Part shown: positions 37,814 through 47,650 of the stretch, piece after piece
Layout: each line of letters starts with the position of its first letter
How positions within the stretch are numbered: position 1 is the first letter of the stretch
From: Shewanella electrodiphila
Lineage (GTDB): Bacteria > Pseudomonadota > Gammaproteobacteria > Enterobacterales > Shewanellaceae
DNA: 64,000 bases
NCBI RefSeq assembly: GCF_023283985.1
Contig: NZ_JAKIKU010000001.1
Location: 774,310-838,309, forward strand
Direction of reading: 5' to 3'
Made by a program: the position numbers and the translations under genes
The notes under the pieces: generated by a model
Database searches by the model: none
What the model was told of the DNA's origin: nothing
The model's input: the letters and a program-made list of their open reading frames with translations, nothing else

Positions 37814-38677
37814 ATGGAACATATTATTAATTTAACCAAAGAGAACATTCAGCAGGTTGTTGATGCCTCAATGGATAACTTTGTTGTTATGTCTTTTTGG
37901 GCGCAGCAACAGCCTGAAAGTGTACAAATGCTGCAGCTGATGGAGCAAATTGCCAACGAGCAAGCGGGTCGCTTTATTCTCGCTAAAGTGAACTGCGAAG
38001 CTGAGTTAGAAATTGCCAACTACTTTCAAATTCAAAGTTTACCGACGCACCTTGTGTTAAATAAAGGCCAGCCGATAGATGGTTTTGCTGGTACTCAAAG
38101 TGCCGAGCAAGTTAATGAACTATTGAATAAGCATTTACCCGCACTGTGGGTTCAAGATGTGAACGCCGCTAAAGCCATTTTAGCTGACGAAAATGTCACT
38201 AAAGAAAAGTTAGAAGAAGCGTTAGCACTACTAAAAAGCGGTTACGCCGATTCAGGTGAAAAAGCTGAGGTTGGGTTATATCTTGTTGATACCTATTTAC
38301 AACTGGGGGTATTAGCTGAAGCCAAAACACTGCTAGCAACCATAGGCCTTGCCGATCAAGACAGTTATTATCAAAATCTTAAAGCTAAACTGACTTTGGC
38401 TGAAGATGCCGCTGACACTCCAGAAATTCGTCAGTTACAACAAGCCCTTGAGCAGCAACCAGACAATGCTGAACTTTCAATTGATTTAGCCAAAGCGCTT
38501 AATCAAGCTAATCGCGGTGAAGAAGCACTAGACAGTTTATTTGTGATTTTACAAAAAGATTTGTCGGCAGCTGATGGCAAAGTCAAACAAGTGTTTATGG
38601 AAATACTTACAGCGTTAGGCCAAGGCAACACCTTAGCTAATCAGTATCGCCGTCGTTTATATAGCTTACTGTATTAA
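37814..38677 (+). CDS. cnoX: Thioredoxin-fold/TPR chaperone CnoX (YbbN)
   Basis: A 287-residue protein with an N-terminal thioredoxin-like domain (~1-110) and TPR-like helices (~115-287). The position of the thioredoxin CxxC reads WAQQQPES, with no cysteine, so it is not a disulfide oxidoreductase; the only nearby cysteine is in KVNCEAE. E. coli CnoX is a holdase that protects proteins under oxidising conditions and hands them to DnaK and GroEL. Its place between htpG and adk fits a protein-folding role. Confidence 0.9.
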   Translation: MEHIINLTKENIQQVVDASMDNFVVMSFWAQQQPESVQMLQLMEQIANEQAGRFILAKVNCEAELEIANYFQIQSLPTHLVLNKGQPIDGFAGTQSAEQVNELLNKHLPALWVQDVNAAKAILADENVTKEKLEEALALLKSGYADSGEKAEVGLYLVDTYLQLGVLAEAKTLLATIGLADQDSYYQNLKAKLTLAEDAADTPEIRQLQQALEQQPDNAELSIDLAKALNQANRGEEALDSLFVILQKDLSAADGKVKQVFMEILTALGQGNTLANQYRRRLYSLLY

Positions 38678-38738
38678 ACGCAACCCTTTTATGTACGTCA
38701 TGACGTATTAGATATTGGTCTAACTCTTTCGCTTTTAA

Positions 38739-39455
<717 letters not shown>

Positions 39456-39503
39456 TCGCCTACGTTATGTGTTAAACAACGGTATCCAATTGCTGTTGTT
39501 CAT

Positions 39504-39530
39504 AAAAAAGCCTGCATTGCAGGCTTTTTT
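39504..39530 (+). terminator. Terminator of adk
   Basis: A perfect 12-bp stem (39504-39515 with 39519-39530) ending in six T residues. Confidence 0.95.
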
Positions 39531-39687
39531 ATGGCATAAATAAAATCAACATCACAAAATATAACAAAGATAGATATCTATCTTGGTGTTGATTGTTTTT
39601 GTGTTAAAATTAGCGTTTGGTAATAAGCAAAATGCCGTTTCAATCCATTATCCTTTATAGCACGGATGCCTACTCAGAGAGTTTAAG

Positions 39688-40992
39688 ATGAAGTTTCCTG
39701 GTCAACGCAAATCTAAGCATTATTTTCCGGTAAATAACAGAGATCCGTTACTGGCTCAGTTAACCCAACAAGAGCAGTCAGTATCGACTTATATTTGTGG
39801 TATCGACCAAACCTTGGTAGATATTGAAGCTAAAGTAGAAGACGAGCTATTAAGCCGTTATGGTCTGCCAAAAGGGAATTCAACCCTGATTGATGACCAA
39901 CAAGCCCATGAGCTTTATCATGAGCTAAAAAACAATGAGATGATCAGTGACGAGTTTGCTGGTGGCACCATTGGCAATACAGTTCACAACTACTCCATAT
40001 TGGCTGATGACCGTTCAGTATTGTTCGGCGTGATGAGCCAAAATATCATGGTTGGTAGCTATGCATATCGTTATCTATGTAATACTTCTTCGAAAGTTGA
40101 TTTAAACTACCTGCAACCCGTTGATGGCCCTATTGGCCGTTGTTTTACCCTTATCTCTGAAGATGGCGAAAGAACATTTGCGATTAGTAAAGGTTCAATG
40201 GATAAACTCACCCCTGAGTATATCGATAAGGACGTGGTACAAAACAGTTCAGCTTTAGTGATCACGGCGTATTTAATGCGAGCAAGTGAAGGCGATGGCA
40301 TGACATCAGCTGCGATGCAAGCGATCGAGTATGCTAAAGCGGCAGATGTGCCAGTAGTGCTTACATTAGGTACGCGCTTTTTAATTCAAGAAGATCCAAA
40401 ATGGTGGCAGGATTTCATTCGTGACAATGTGACTATTTTGGCGATGAATGAAGATGAAGGCGAAGCGTTAACAGGCTTTAGTGACCCGTTACTAGCGAGC
40501 GATGCAGCACTAGAGTGGGCTGATATGGTACTTTGTACAGCAGGTCCGTTAGGCTTATACACTGCAGGTTATACTGAAGATTCTGAAAAACGTGCAACGA
40601 GCCATACTTTATTGCCGGGCGCCATTCCAGAATTTAACCGTTTCGAGTTCTCACGTCCTAAATTAAAAGCAGATTGTGAAACGCCGATAAAAGTATTTGC
40701 GCATATTTCTCCTTATATGGGCGGACCTGAATTAATCAGAAATACCAATGGTGCAGGCGATGGCGCATTAGCTGCATTACTGCATGATTTATCGGCGAAT
40801 ACCTTCCATAAAACCAATGTACCTGGTTCAAGTAAACATCAGCGTGATGGTTTGTGTTATTCGTCATTCTCGCAAGTATGTAAATACGCTAACCGTGTGG
40901 CTTATGAAGTATTAGCACAACATAGCCCAAGATTGTCTCGCGGTCTTCCAGAACGAGAAGATAGCTTAGAAGAGTCATACTGGGAAAGATAA
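39688..40992 (+). CDS. gsk: Inosine-guanosine kinase
   Basis: A 434-residue PfkB-family kinase, the length of E. coli Gsk. The C-terminal catalytic motif NGAGDGALAALL contains the base aspartate, and the N-terminal sugar-side segment GGTIGNTVHNYSIL is typical. It phosphorylates inosine and guanosine for purine salvage. The adk-to-gsk neighbourhood resembles E. coli with hemH and aes missing here. Confidence 0.96.
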   Translation: MKFPGQRKSKHYFPVNNRDPLLAQLTQQEQSVSTYICGIDQTLVDIEAKVEDELLSRYGLPKGNSTLIDDQQAHELYHELKNNEMISDEFAGGTIGNTVHNYSILADDRSVLFGVMSQNIMVGSYAYRYLCNTSSKVDLNYLQPVDGPIGRCFTLISEDGERTFAISKGSMDKLTPEYIDKDVVQNSSALVITAYLMRASEGDGMTSAAMQAIEYAKAADVPVVLTLGTRFLIQEDPKWWQDFIRDNVTILAMNEDEGEALTGFSDPLLASDAALEWADMVLCTAGPLGLYTAGYTEDSEKRATSHTLLPGAIPEFNRFEFSRPKLKADCETPIKVFAHISPYMGGPELIRNTNGAGDGALAALLHDLSANTFHKTNVPGSSKHQRDGLCYSSFSQVCKYANRVAYEVLAQHSPRLSRGLPEREDSLEESYWER

Positions 40993-41028
40993 TATTTCTG
41001 CAGTTTTACAATGTTTTTAAATTTGTTT

Positions 41029-41063
41029 AAAAGGCGACCATAGCAGTATGGTCGCCTTTTTTA
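41029..41063 (+). terminator. Terminator of gsk
   Basis: A perfect 14-bp stem (41029-41042 with 41047-41060), a 4-base loop and T residues. Confidence 0.95.
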
Positions 41064-41238
41064 TTGGCATTGATAATAAGTAAATAAGCACAAGATGTAC
41101 TTGGTTGATGAGACAAAGTTCAGTAGGATGTTGAGGTAACTGGCAACTACCTCGTAGTAAGTAGAATTATTGGCCAGTGAACAACTGCTAATAAAAATGG
41201 CAACTAAATCAAATTCTAATAGCTAATTGGAGAGCATT

Positions 41239-42069
41239 GTGAAGGGACAAATCTTAAGAGAGATGAAAGTACTTAAGGCTATTGAACCAGCTTATGAAGT
41301 TGAGCGCCGAGTGGCTTTTCTTAAAACTAAATTAGTTGAAGCGCACGCTCGCTGTTTAGTGTTAGGTATCAGTGGTGGTGTTGACTCATCTGTCACGGGA
41401 AGATTATGTCAATTAGCGGTTGATAGCTTAAATGAATCAAATTCAGAGCAAGTTTATCAATTCGTAGCAGTGCGCTTGCCTTATCAAGTTCAAAAAGATG
41501 AAGATGAAGCGCAATTGGCGTGTCAATTTATCCAGCCTTCAAAGCAAGTGACCGTCAATATTGCTGATGGTGTGGTTGGTGTGCATAACGCTACAGTATC
41601 CGGGCTTGAGGATGCTGGGATCGCGGTAGCTGAAAATGACAATCTCGATTTTGTTCGTGGTAACGTTAAAGCCCGTATGCGAATGATTGCTCAGTATCAT
41701 ATTGCTGGCCTTACTGGTGGTCTAGTGGTTGGTACCGATCATAGCGCTGAAAATATTACTGGTTTTTACACCAAATTTGGTGACGGCGCTTGTGATTTAG
41801 CGCCATTATTTGGTTTAAATAAACGCCAAGTACGCCAGCTAGCGAGCTTTTTAGGTGCGCCAGATGTACTTGTTAAGAAAGCACCAACAGCGGATTTAGA
41901 AGATGATAAACCGCAACTTGAAGATGAAGTCGCCCTTGGGCTTTCATATGATCAAATCGATGACTTTTTAGAAGGTAAAACCGTTGATTCGAGCGTAGAA
42001 GACAAATTAATTGGCATCTATAAACGCACTCAGCATAAACGTCAGCCGATCCCAACGATTTATGATTAA
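41239..42069 (+). CDS. nadE: Ammonia-dependent NAD synthetase
   Basis: A 276-residue enzyme that amidates deamido-NAD to NAD with ammonia and ATP. The PP-loop GISGGVDSS (~39-47), VVGTDHSAE and [14 protein letters not shown] are the family signatures. There is no glutaminase domain. I use the GTG at 41239 with GGAGAG upstream, which gives the E. coli-like length; a TTG at 41227 is also open. Confidence 0.94.
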   Translation: MKGQILREMKVLKAIEPAYEVERRVAFLKTKLVEAHARCLVLGISGGVDSSVTGRLCQLAVDSLNESNSEQVYQFVAVRLPYQVQKDEDEAQLACQFIQPSKQVTVNIADGVVGVHNATVSGLEDAGIAVAENDNLDFVRGNVKARMRMIAQYHIAGLTGGLVVGTDHSAENITGFYTKFGDGACDLAPLFGLNKRQVRQLASFLGAPDVLVKKAPTADLEDDKPQLEDEVALGLSYDQIDDFLEGKTVDSSVEDKLIGIYKRTQHKRQPIPTIYD

Positions 42070-42100
42070 CATTTGTGGCGACTGACTAAACGAGTATCCT

Positions 42101-42679
42101 TTAAAGCAGCTTGTTAATGTAATCTCTGACGACACTTATTTGTTGATTCGAAAATTGACGATAATCTAAATATGGCGTAATAAGCACCTGCTTATGCGCC
42201 ATTATTTTTTGTTTTTCATCTATTGGCTTAGCGTGCAATATAGCTTGATTTATATCGAAATTGTTTAATGACTCAGCCTTTGACAAAGCGTGCTGTTGCA
42301 ACTCCTCTAACGCCTGTTGACCACAAATGATATGCACTTTTGCATCAGGATTAAGCGTGGTGTGGTTGATTAATAATTTAACGGTAAACTTTTGGGTTGA
42401 TGGTAAAAATAGTTCTTCTCGGCATTCTCGCCACGCATCCGCAGAATCAGAGTGGGCAATAATTTTAGCCATAATAGTGACAATTTTTCGCCAATGATTG
42501 CCGTTTAGCTCAATAATTTGTTTGATAAAGTGCGGGTTATCATAGTGAATATTGGCTGGTAGAGTCGGTGGGTTAGGTAAGTAAAATGCGATGTCAGTAT
42601 TTTTATTACCGATACAAGTCGATTGGGTATTTTCTAACGAGAGGTTTGATGTCATATTATTGTCTGTTAATTCAATCAT
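42101..42679 (-). CDS. Conserved hypothetical protein
   Basis: A 192-residue protein I do not recognise. It looks soluble, with no signal peptide or membrane segment. It has a central tryptophan- and histidine-containing region (NGNHWRKIVTIMAKI), a charged middle and a C-terminus ending in YLDYRQFSNQQISVVRDYI. The start has only a weak ribosome-binding site (TAAGAAA). It converges with nadE, 31 bp away, and is divergent from the hydrolase gene. Confidence 0.7.
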   Translation of the reverse strand: MIELTDNNMTSNLSLENTQSTCIGNKNTDIAFYLPNPPTLPANIHYDNPHFIKQIIELNGNHWRKIVTIMAKIIAHSDSADAWRECREELFLPSTQKFTVKLLINHTTLNPDAKVHIICGQQALEELQQHALSKAESLNNFDINQAILHAKPIDEKQKIMAHKQVLITPYLDYRQFSNQQISVVRDYINKLL

Positions 42680-42785
42680 TTTCTTAGATTATCATTAATA
42701 TAAGCTAGACTATAACTCACTATTAGCCATATCAGTAAGCTCAATTTTTAGTTGTTTAATTGTAAATAGTATCAAGGACAGATTG

Positions 42786-44240
42786 ATGAAAGCCATTGTT
42801 ATAGGCTCAACAAAACATGCATTATTTTTTGCTATTTACGGTTTTATAGGCAGTGTCATCGCTTTATTGGTTGCCATCGTTTGGTTACTGAATGCTCGCG
42901 CAGAATTAGACCCTTGGCATACCACCCATTTAACACAAGAGTTTCATCAGCAATCTGGTATAAACACTTTTACAGAGTACCTCACTCTAGAAGACAAACT
43001 CTTTGCAGAGCTTGATAGCAAAATTTATCAACAATATATTCCCGAGATACCTTCAGTGATTAACCGTTATGAGTCGGGGAGTTTGTCAGATCCTAATATT
43101 TGGGACATTAATTGGAACCGTTCTTTTGAATGGCAAAATGAACAAGCCGAGTTTGGTGTGTTATTCATTCACGGTATGTCTGACTCACCTTATGCTATAT
43201 CGCATTTGGCAAAAGAGTTTAAACAATCTGCGCATGTACTAGGTTTACGCTTGCCTGGACATGGCACTATTCCTGCTGGATTGGCTGAAATCACTTGGCC
43301 AGATCTTGTGAGCGCAGTAGCACTAGCAACCAGTCATATGAAGGCTAAACTGAATGGTAAACCTTTATATGTCGTGGGCTTTTCAACGGGAGCAGCGCTG
43401 GCGTTAAACCTAGAGCTCGAACGCATTGCATCGAATAAGTCAGCCGATTACCAAGGTATGGTGTTTATCTCGCCAGCGATAGGGCTTGCACCAATTGCTG
43501 CTGGAGCAAAATGGCAAGCATTGCTTGGAAATGTATTAGGTTATGAAAAGCTATTTTGGAATAGTATATCGGTTGAATATGACCCGTTTAAATATACTTC
43601 ATTTGCAGTTAATGCGGGTGATGTGGTTTATCAATTAGCCCAGCGTAACCTTGATATTGTCCAATTACTAACGCAAGAACAGAAGCAACATATCCCGCCT
43701 GTATTGACCTTTCAATCTATCGCTGATGATACGGTTTCTTCAGCTGCAGTGATCCAGAATTTATATCAATACCTGCCAGAAAACAAACATCGTTTAGTTG
43801 TATTTGATATTAACCGTAACCCCAATAACCATCAGTTAATCACTAATGATCCACTTAATGAAATGGCATCACTTTGGGCTGATTTGCCGATGAATTATCA
43901 GCTGAATATGATTGAGAATGATCATGAACGCGATCATTATGTTCAGGAGCGGATCTTCGTAGGAGGAGAAGTTAAAGCTGAAAATGGGATGCCATTAACA
44001 TGGCCATTAGGCGTTTATTCATTATCACATGTGGCTTTGCCGATTCCTGAATTAGATCCTTTATATGGACCACATTATCAAAAGCAAAACCCTCATATTC
44101 AAATTGGCCAAGCCATATTTAAGGGGGAGCGAGGCCTATTTGGGATCCCCGCTGCTGAAATGTTAAGGCAAAAATGGAACCCTTTTTACCCTTATATGAT
44201 TGAACAAATGGAACAGTTTATTAAACCTTCTGCTCAATAG
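42786..44240 (+). CDS. Membrane-anchored alpha/beta hydrolase
   Basis: A 484-residue protein with one N-terminal membrane helix (~12-34) and an alpha/beta-hydrolase domain (~120-480). The oxyanion segment LFIHGMSDSP (~127-136) is followed by the nucleophile elbow GFSTG with Ser200; an aspartate in IADDTVSS and a histidine in NDHERDHY are candidates to complete the triad. It is probably an esterase or lipase acting at the membrane, with unknown substrate. I chose ATG 42786, with AAGGA 7 nt upstream. Its last 20 bp overlap the end of the convergent GGDEF gene. Confidence 0.82.
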   Translation: MKAIVIGSTKHALFFAIYGFIGSVIALLVAIVWLLNARAELDPWHTTHLTQEFHQQSGINTFTEYLTLEDKLFAELDSKIYQQYIPEIPSVINRYESGSLSDPNIWDINWNRSFEWQNEQAEFGVLFIHGMSDSPYAISHLAKEFKQSAHVLGLRLPGHGTIPAGLAEITWPDLVSAVALATSHMKAKLNGKPLYVVGFSTGAALALNLELERIASNKSADYQGMVFISPAIGLAPIAAGAKWQALLGNVLGYEKLFWNSISVEYDPFKYTSFAVNAGDVVYQLAQRNLDIVQLLTQEQKQHIPPVLTFQSIADDTVSSAAVIQNLYQYLPENKHRLVVFDINRNPNNHQLITNDPLNEMASLWADLPMNYQLNMIENDHERDHYVQERIFVGGEVKAENGMPLTWPLGVYSLSHVALPIPELDPLYGPHYQKQNPHIQIGQAIFKGERGLFGIPAAEMLRQKWNPFYPYMIEQMEQFIKPSAQ

Positions 44241-46410
44241 TGTCATCGTTCACGACATTAATGATAACTTTATTCCTGCCTTGCTCTTTAGCTGCATAAA
44301 GGTTGTCATCGGCAACTTTTATCCAGACATCGATGTCAGCGGAAAAACTCGCATTAGCTGTAATCGCACCAATACTGGTCGTGACTGAAAACTGCTGGTT
44401 ATCTGTAGGGGAGGTAATAACCAACTCAGATAATTTTTGTTTGAAATTATTTAAATGTTGCTCAATTTTAAGTGCGTTAGACAGTGGCAAGATAAGTAAA
44501 AACTCTTCTCCACCGTAACGGGATACAATATCGGTATCACGCTTAAATTCATTTTGAAGTAATGTAGAGACGACACGTAAACACTCATCACCAGCAAGGT
44601 GACCATAAGTATCATTCACTTTTTTGAAGAAGTCCAAATCAAGAATAACGATAGTTATTGCATGCTCGCCGCGTAAACAAAAGTCCAATAATGCATCAAA
44701 TTTATCTTCAGCATAACGGCGGTTTTTCAAACCTGTTAGTGGATCTTCCTCAACTAAAGCGAGTAACTTTTGATTGGCTTGTTCTAATTCATCAGTGCGG
44801 ATAGCAACGGTTTCTTCAAGCTCAAGTTGATGCTTTAACAAGGCTCGTTTACTTGAGGTTAAGCGTTGATATAAGTTAAACACTTCTTTCGATGAGTTCT
44901 CATCGACAACTTGGCTTTTTAATTCCTCATTACTCATTTCACCAAATTGATTGGCGACGATTTCTAATGGGGCTGTCAGTAGCTTACATACCTTCCTCGA
45001 AATGAGTGAAGTTAATATAATTGAGATAATGAGCAGGATAAATGTCCCCAGCATTTGGGTTTCTGCCGTTTTTAACAGTGGAGATAAAGGTTGAAGTACA
45101 TAAAGCTGCCAGCCATTTTTTAACTGCTTTTTAGCATAGACATGATCGGGTGATGTCGATTCGAAATTACTAATTTTTATCACGTCTAAGGCTGTGTGAT
45201 AGTTACCTTTATCATCAGAATACTGAAACTCTTGATGTTCTGTTAATTCAAGTTCTGGAGTAGCATAAATAATGTGATTATTTTCATCCACCAATATCAG
45301 CATCTCTTTATCTCCAAAGGTATTCTTATTATCAATACTGGAGAAGAAACGTAAATCTAATGAGCCTTCGATAATACCTGTAACATGGATTTTATTATTA
45401 TCGCTATAAAACGGTGCGCTAATTGCGACAATGGAATCGTTACCAAATCCGCGTCCTTGAAAAACTGATGAGACAAACAAACGACGATTGTGGAATGATT
45501 CAATAAAATAATCTCTATCCTTTATCGACATATCTTTGAGTTGGTTATTTTCGTCCAACATCATCGCACCTGGACTGCCTGCAACGACCTTTGCATCATT
45601 ATTTGCAATCAACATGGTGATAAAGCTCGGATAATTACTGTGTAACTTACTTATCATTGGTTGCCAAGAGTCGGCATTGCTATTAGCCAAACTAAGGAAG
45701 TTTGCCGCGTTTTCAATGACCTTCTTGTGATTTTCAATATACTGCTCGGTAGCAGAGCTTAGATGCACTGTGGTATCGGTTAAGTTACGCTGCAATAAGG
45801 TTTGCTGCTTTGCTAAAAATAAATAGTTAAAGGTTAAAGCAGAAATAAGTAAACATAGGGTCAACATCAAAGTCATGAAGTAGGTGACTTGGCCATTAAA
45901 AGAGCGACGTGCTTTGGGAGTGCCTTGACCGTTGATTGACCAAAGCTTAGGGATTAACACAATCAATAATGAACCTAAACTCGCGTAGATGAGCCCATTA
46001 ATACTTTGTTTGATGATGGCAAACAACATATGACTGTCGGGAAGGTCACTGAAGGTTGTCATATAAAGATATGTTAATGGCATGCCAATGGTTAGCCAAT
46101 ATAAAGCGCTACCATATAATGGATATACCCCTTTTCTGCGGGAATAGCCGATAAACAGGGCTTCGACACCAAAAATTAAATAGACGTGCGGGCTGTCCCA
46201 GGTGAACATTAACCCTGAAGCACTCAAGAGTGCGGTAATTAGGGCGTATCCAGGACCTAAAATTACAGCAGAGATAATTGTAAAGGTGTTACCAAGCACC
46301 AATTGGACATTGGCAAAAATAGGAATGGGGTAACAATTGATAATAAAACCAATCACACCTAAAACAAGTGCAAATACGAGGTGTTGAGAGTTGAAGCTTT
46401 TGTTATTCAA
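44221..46410 (-). CDS. Membrane diguanylate cyclase with extracytoplasmic sensor
   Basis: A 729-residue protein. Residues ~1-150 hold about five membrane segments resembling an integral sensory module, ~185 is a further membrane helix, ~205-460 is a periplasmic dCache-like sensor domain, and ~465 is the next membrane helix. A HAMP-like/coiled-coil region (~490-550) leads to the GGDEF domain (~555-725). The active site is intact (RYGGEEF), and an inhibitory I-site RxxD (RDTD) lies five residues before it, so it should make c-di-GMP with product inhibition. The sensed ligand is unknown. Confidence 0.92.
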   Translation of the reverse strand: MNNKSFNSQHLVFALVLGVIGFIINCYPIPIFANVQLVLGNTFTIISAVILGPGYALITALLSASGLMFTWDSPHVYLIFGVEALFIGYSRRKGVYPLYGSALYWLTIGMPLTYLYMTTFSDLPDSHMLFAIIKQSINGLIYASLGSLLIVLIPKLWSINGQGTPKARRSFNGQVTYFMTLMLTLCLLISALTFNYLFLAKQQTLLQRNLTDTTVHLSSATEQYIENHKKVIENAANFLSLANSNADSWQPMISKLHSNYPSFITMLIANNDAKVVAGSPGAMMLDENNQLKDMSIKDRDYFIESFHNRRLFVSSVFQGRGFGNDSIVAISAPFYSDNNKIHVTGIIEGSLDLRFFSSIDNKNTFGDKEMLILVDENNHIIYATPELELTEHQEFQYSDDKGNYHTALDVIKISNFESTSPDHVYAKKQLKNGWQLYVLQPLSPLLKTAETQMLGTFILLIISIILTSLISRKVCKLLTAPLEIVANQFGEMSNEELKSQVVDENSSKEVFNLYQRLTSSKRALLKHQLELEETVAIRTDELEQANQKLLALVEEDPLTGLKNRRYAEDKFDALLDFCLRGEHAITIVILDLDFFKKVNDTYGHLAGDECLRVVSTLLQNEFKRDTDIVSRYGGEEFLLILPLSNALKIEQHLNNFKQKLSELVITSPTDNQQFSVTTSIGAITANASFSADIDVWIKVADDNLYAAKEQGRNKVIINVVNDDTIEQKV

Positions 46411-46533
46411 TGAGTCATCCTTTTCATTATTCTAAAAAATATTACCTGCCTTATTCAGCATGTACAAGCCTTTGAAGTATTTGAGGATGATTTAGTTTGT
46501 GATGCTATTTATGTACCTGATGATGTCGATTGA

Positions 46534-47439
46534 TTATTGACCACGCCAAAGCAGCTCGCCACTTTTATTTAATTGATAACCCGATAGTAAATTTGCAAGT
46601 TGTGCAGTTTGTGGCTGGTTTAGTAATCCCAGCAAGGCTTGTAGCTGTCGTCTAAAAAAGATGCTCTGTGACATAACAAAATCAAATGATTCAGTGAGCT
46701 TGGGGATAAAGTGTAAACCACTTTCTGCTGCTACAGCCTGACAGCCAAAACCGATATCGGCATTCTCTCGAGCAATATATCCCGCTAATTCACGTTCAGA
46801 TTGCGCGGTGGCGGTATATAACAAGGTCTCGATATTCACATTTTGCTGCGTTAACCAATGCTCCAAATGACGTTGACTACCAGCACCTTTTTGACGAGAA
46901 ACCCATCTAAGTGGCTGCTCAGGCACGGCAATATTGCTGTCAAAAAGTGATGCCATTTCTTTACGAACCATCAAACCTTGATGTCTTTCATAACCACTGA
47001 CGAGTATCCATTGCTGATGATTTGGGTAACTTTTTAATAGTTTGAATAAACTGTCTCGGTTTCCCTGTTGGCTTTCCCAATGAATACTGCACACATCGGC
47101 ATATCCGCGAGAAAGTAACTCTAAACCTGATTTAGAACCTGTGGAGCTGTAACTGATGATTTCTTGATGGTCGCCCTCAGACATTAACTGCGCAACTAAC
47201 ATAGACAGTAGAGGATCATCACTGCCAGTGATATGCATTCTATCTGACAACATACCGCTATGGCATGAGTCCATTAACCATCTATCGATTAATACTTTAG
47301 GAAATAACCACTTACCAGTGACTTTTGTCGCTGGTAAAATACGATGATTTGCCATCGAGTAAACTTTTTTCTCGTTTAAATCCAAATATTCAGCAACTTG
47401 CTTAGTGCTCATATAGATGATGTTGGAATCAATCGGCAT
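46534..47439 (-). CDS. HTH regulator with periplasmic-binding-protein-like sensor domain
   Basis: A 301-residue cytoplasmic regulator. The N-terminus (~8-60; MSTKQVAEYLDLNEKKVYSMANHRILPATKV) is an excisionase/MerR-like helix-turn-helix. Residues ~75-285 form a PBP_like domain related to the molybdate/tungstate-binding protein fold; STGSKSGLELLSRGYADVCSIHW is the characteristic ligand-loop region. Such one-component regulators are often found beside molybdate- or tungstate-type transporters. Here it lies next to, and divergent from, a TonB/ECF-like uptake cluster, which it probably controls. AGGAA precedes its start. Ligand unknown. Confidence 0.85.
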   Translation of the reverse strand: MPIDSNIIYMSTKQVAEYLDLNEKKVYSMANHRILPATKVTGKWLFPKVLIDRWLMDSCHSGMLSDRMHITGSDDPLLSMLVAQLMSEGDHQEIISYSSTGSKSGLELLSRGYADVCSIHWESQQGNRDSLFKLLKSYPNHQQWILVSGYERHQGLMVRKEMASLFDSNIAVPEQPLRWVSRQKGAGSQRHLEHWLTQQNVNIETLLYTATAQSERELAGYIARENADIGFGCQAVAAESGLHFIPKLTESFDFVMSQSIFFRRQLQALLGLLNQPQTAQLANLLSGYQLNKSGELLWRGQ

Positions 47440-47650
47440 AATATTCCTAGGAAGTTAGGCATGGGGTCGACATAAGTTAGTGTAATTATTGCCGTTTAAC
47501 TTGCAAATGAACTTATCAGCAAAAGTTAATATTTGTGGGCAATGTTGGATTTTTGCTACTTGTATTTAGCCTATGCTTTGAGATGATACTTGCATAAACT
47601 TTTTTTGATAATAGATCTCATTTAATGACTTATGCTTATGGTACCAGCTA

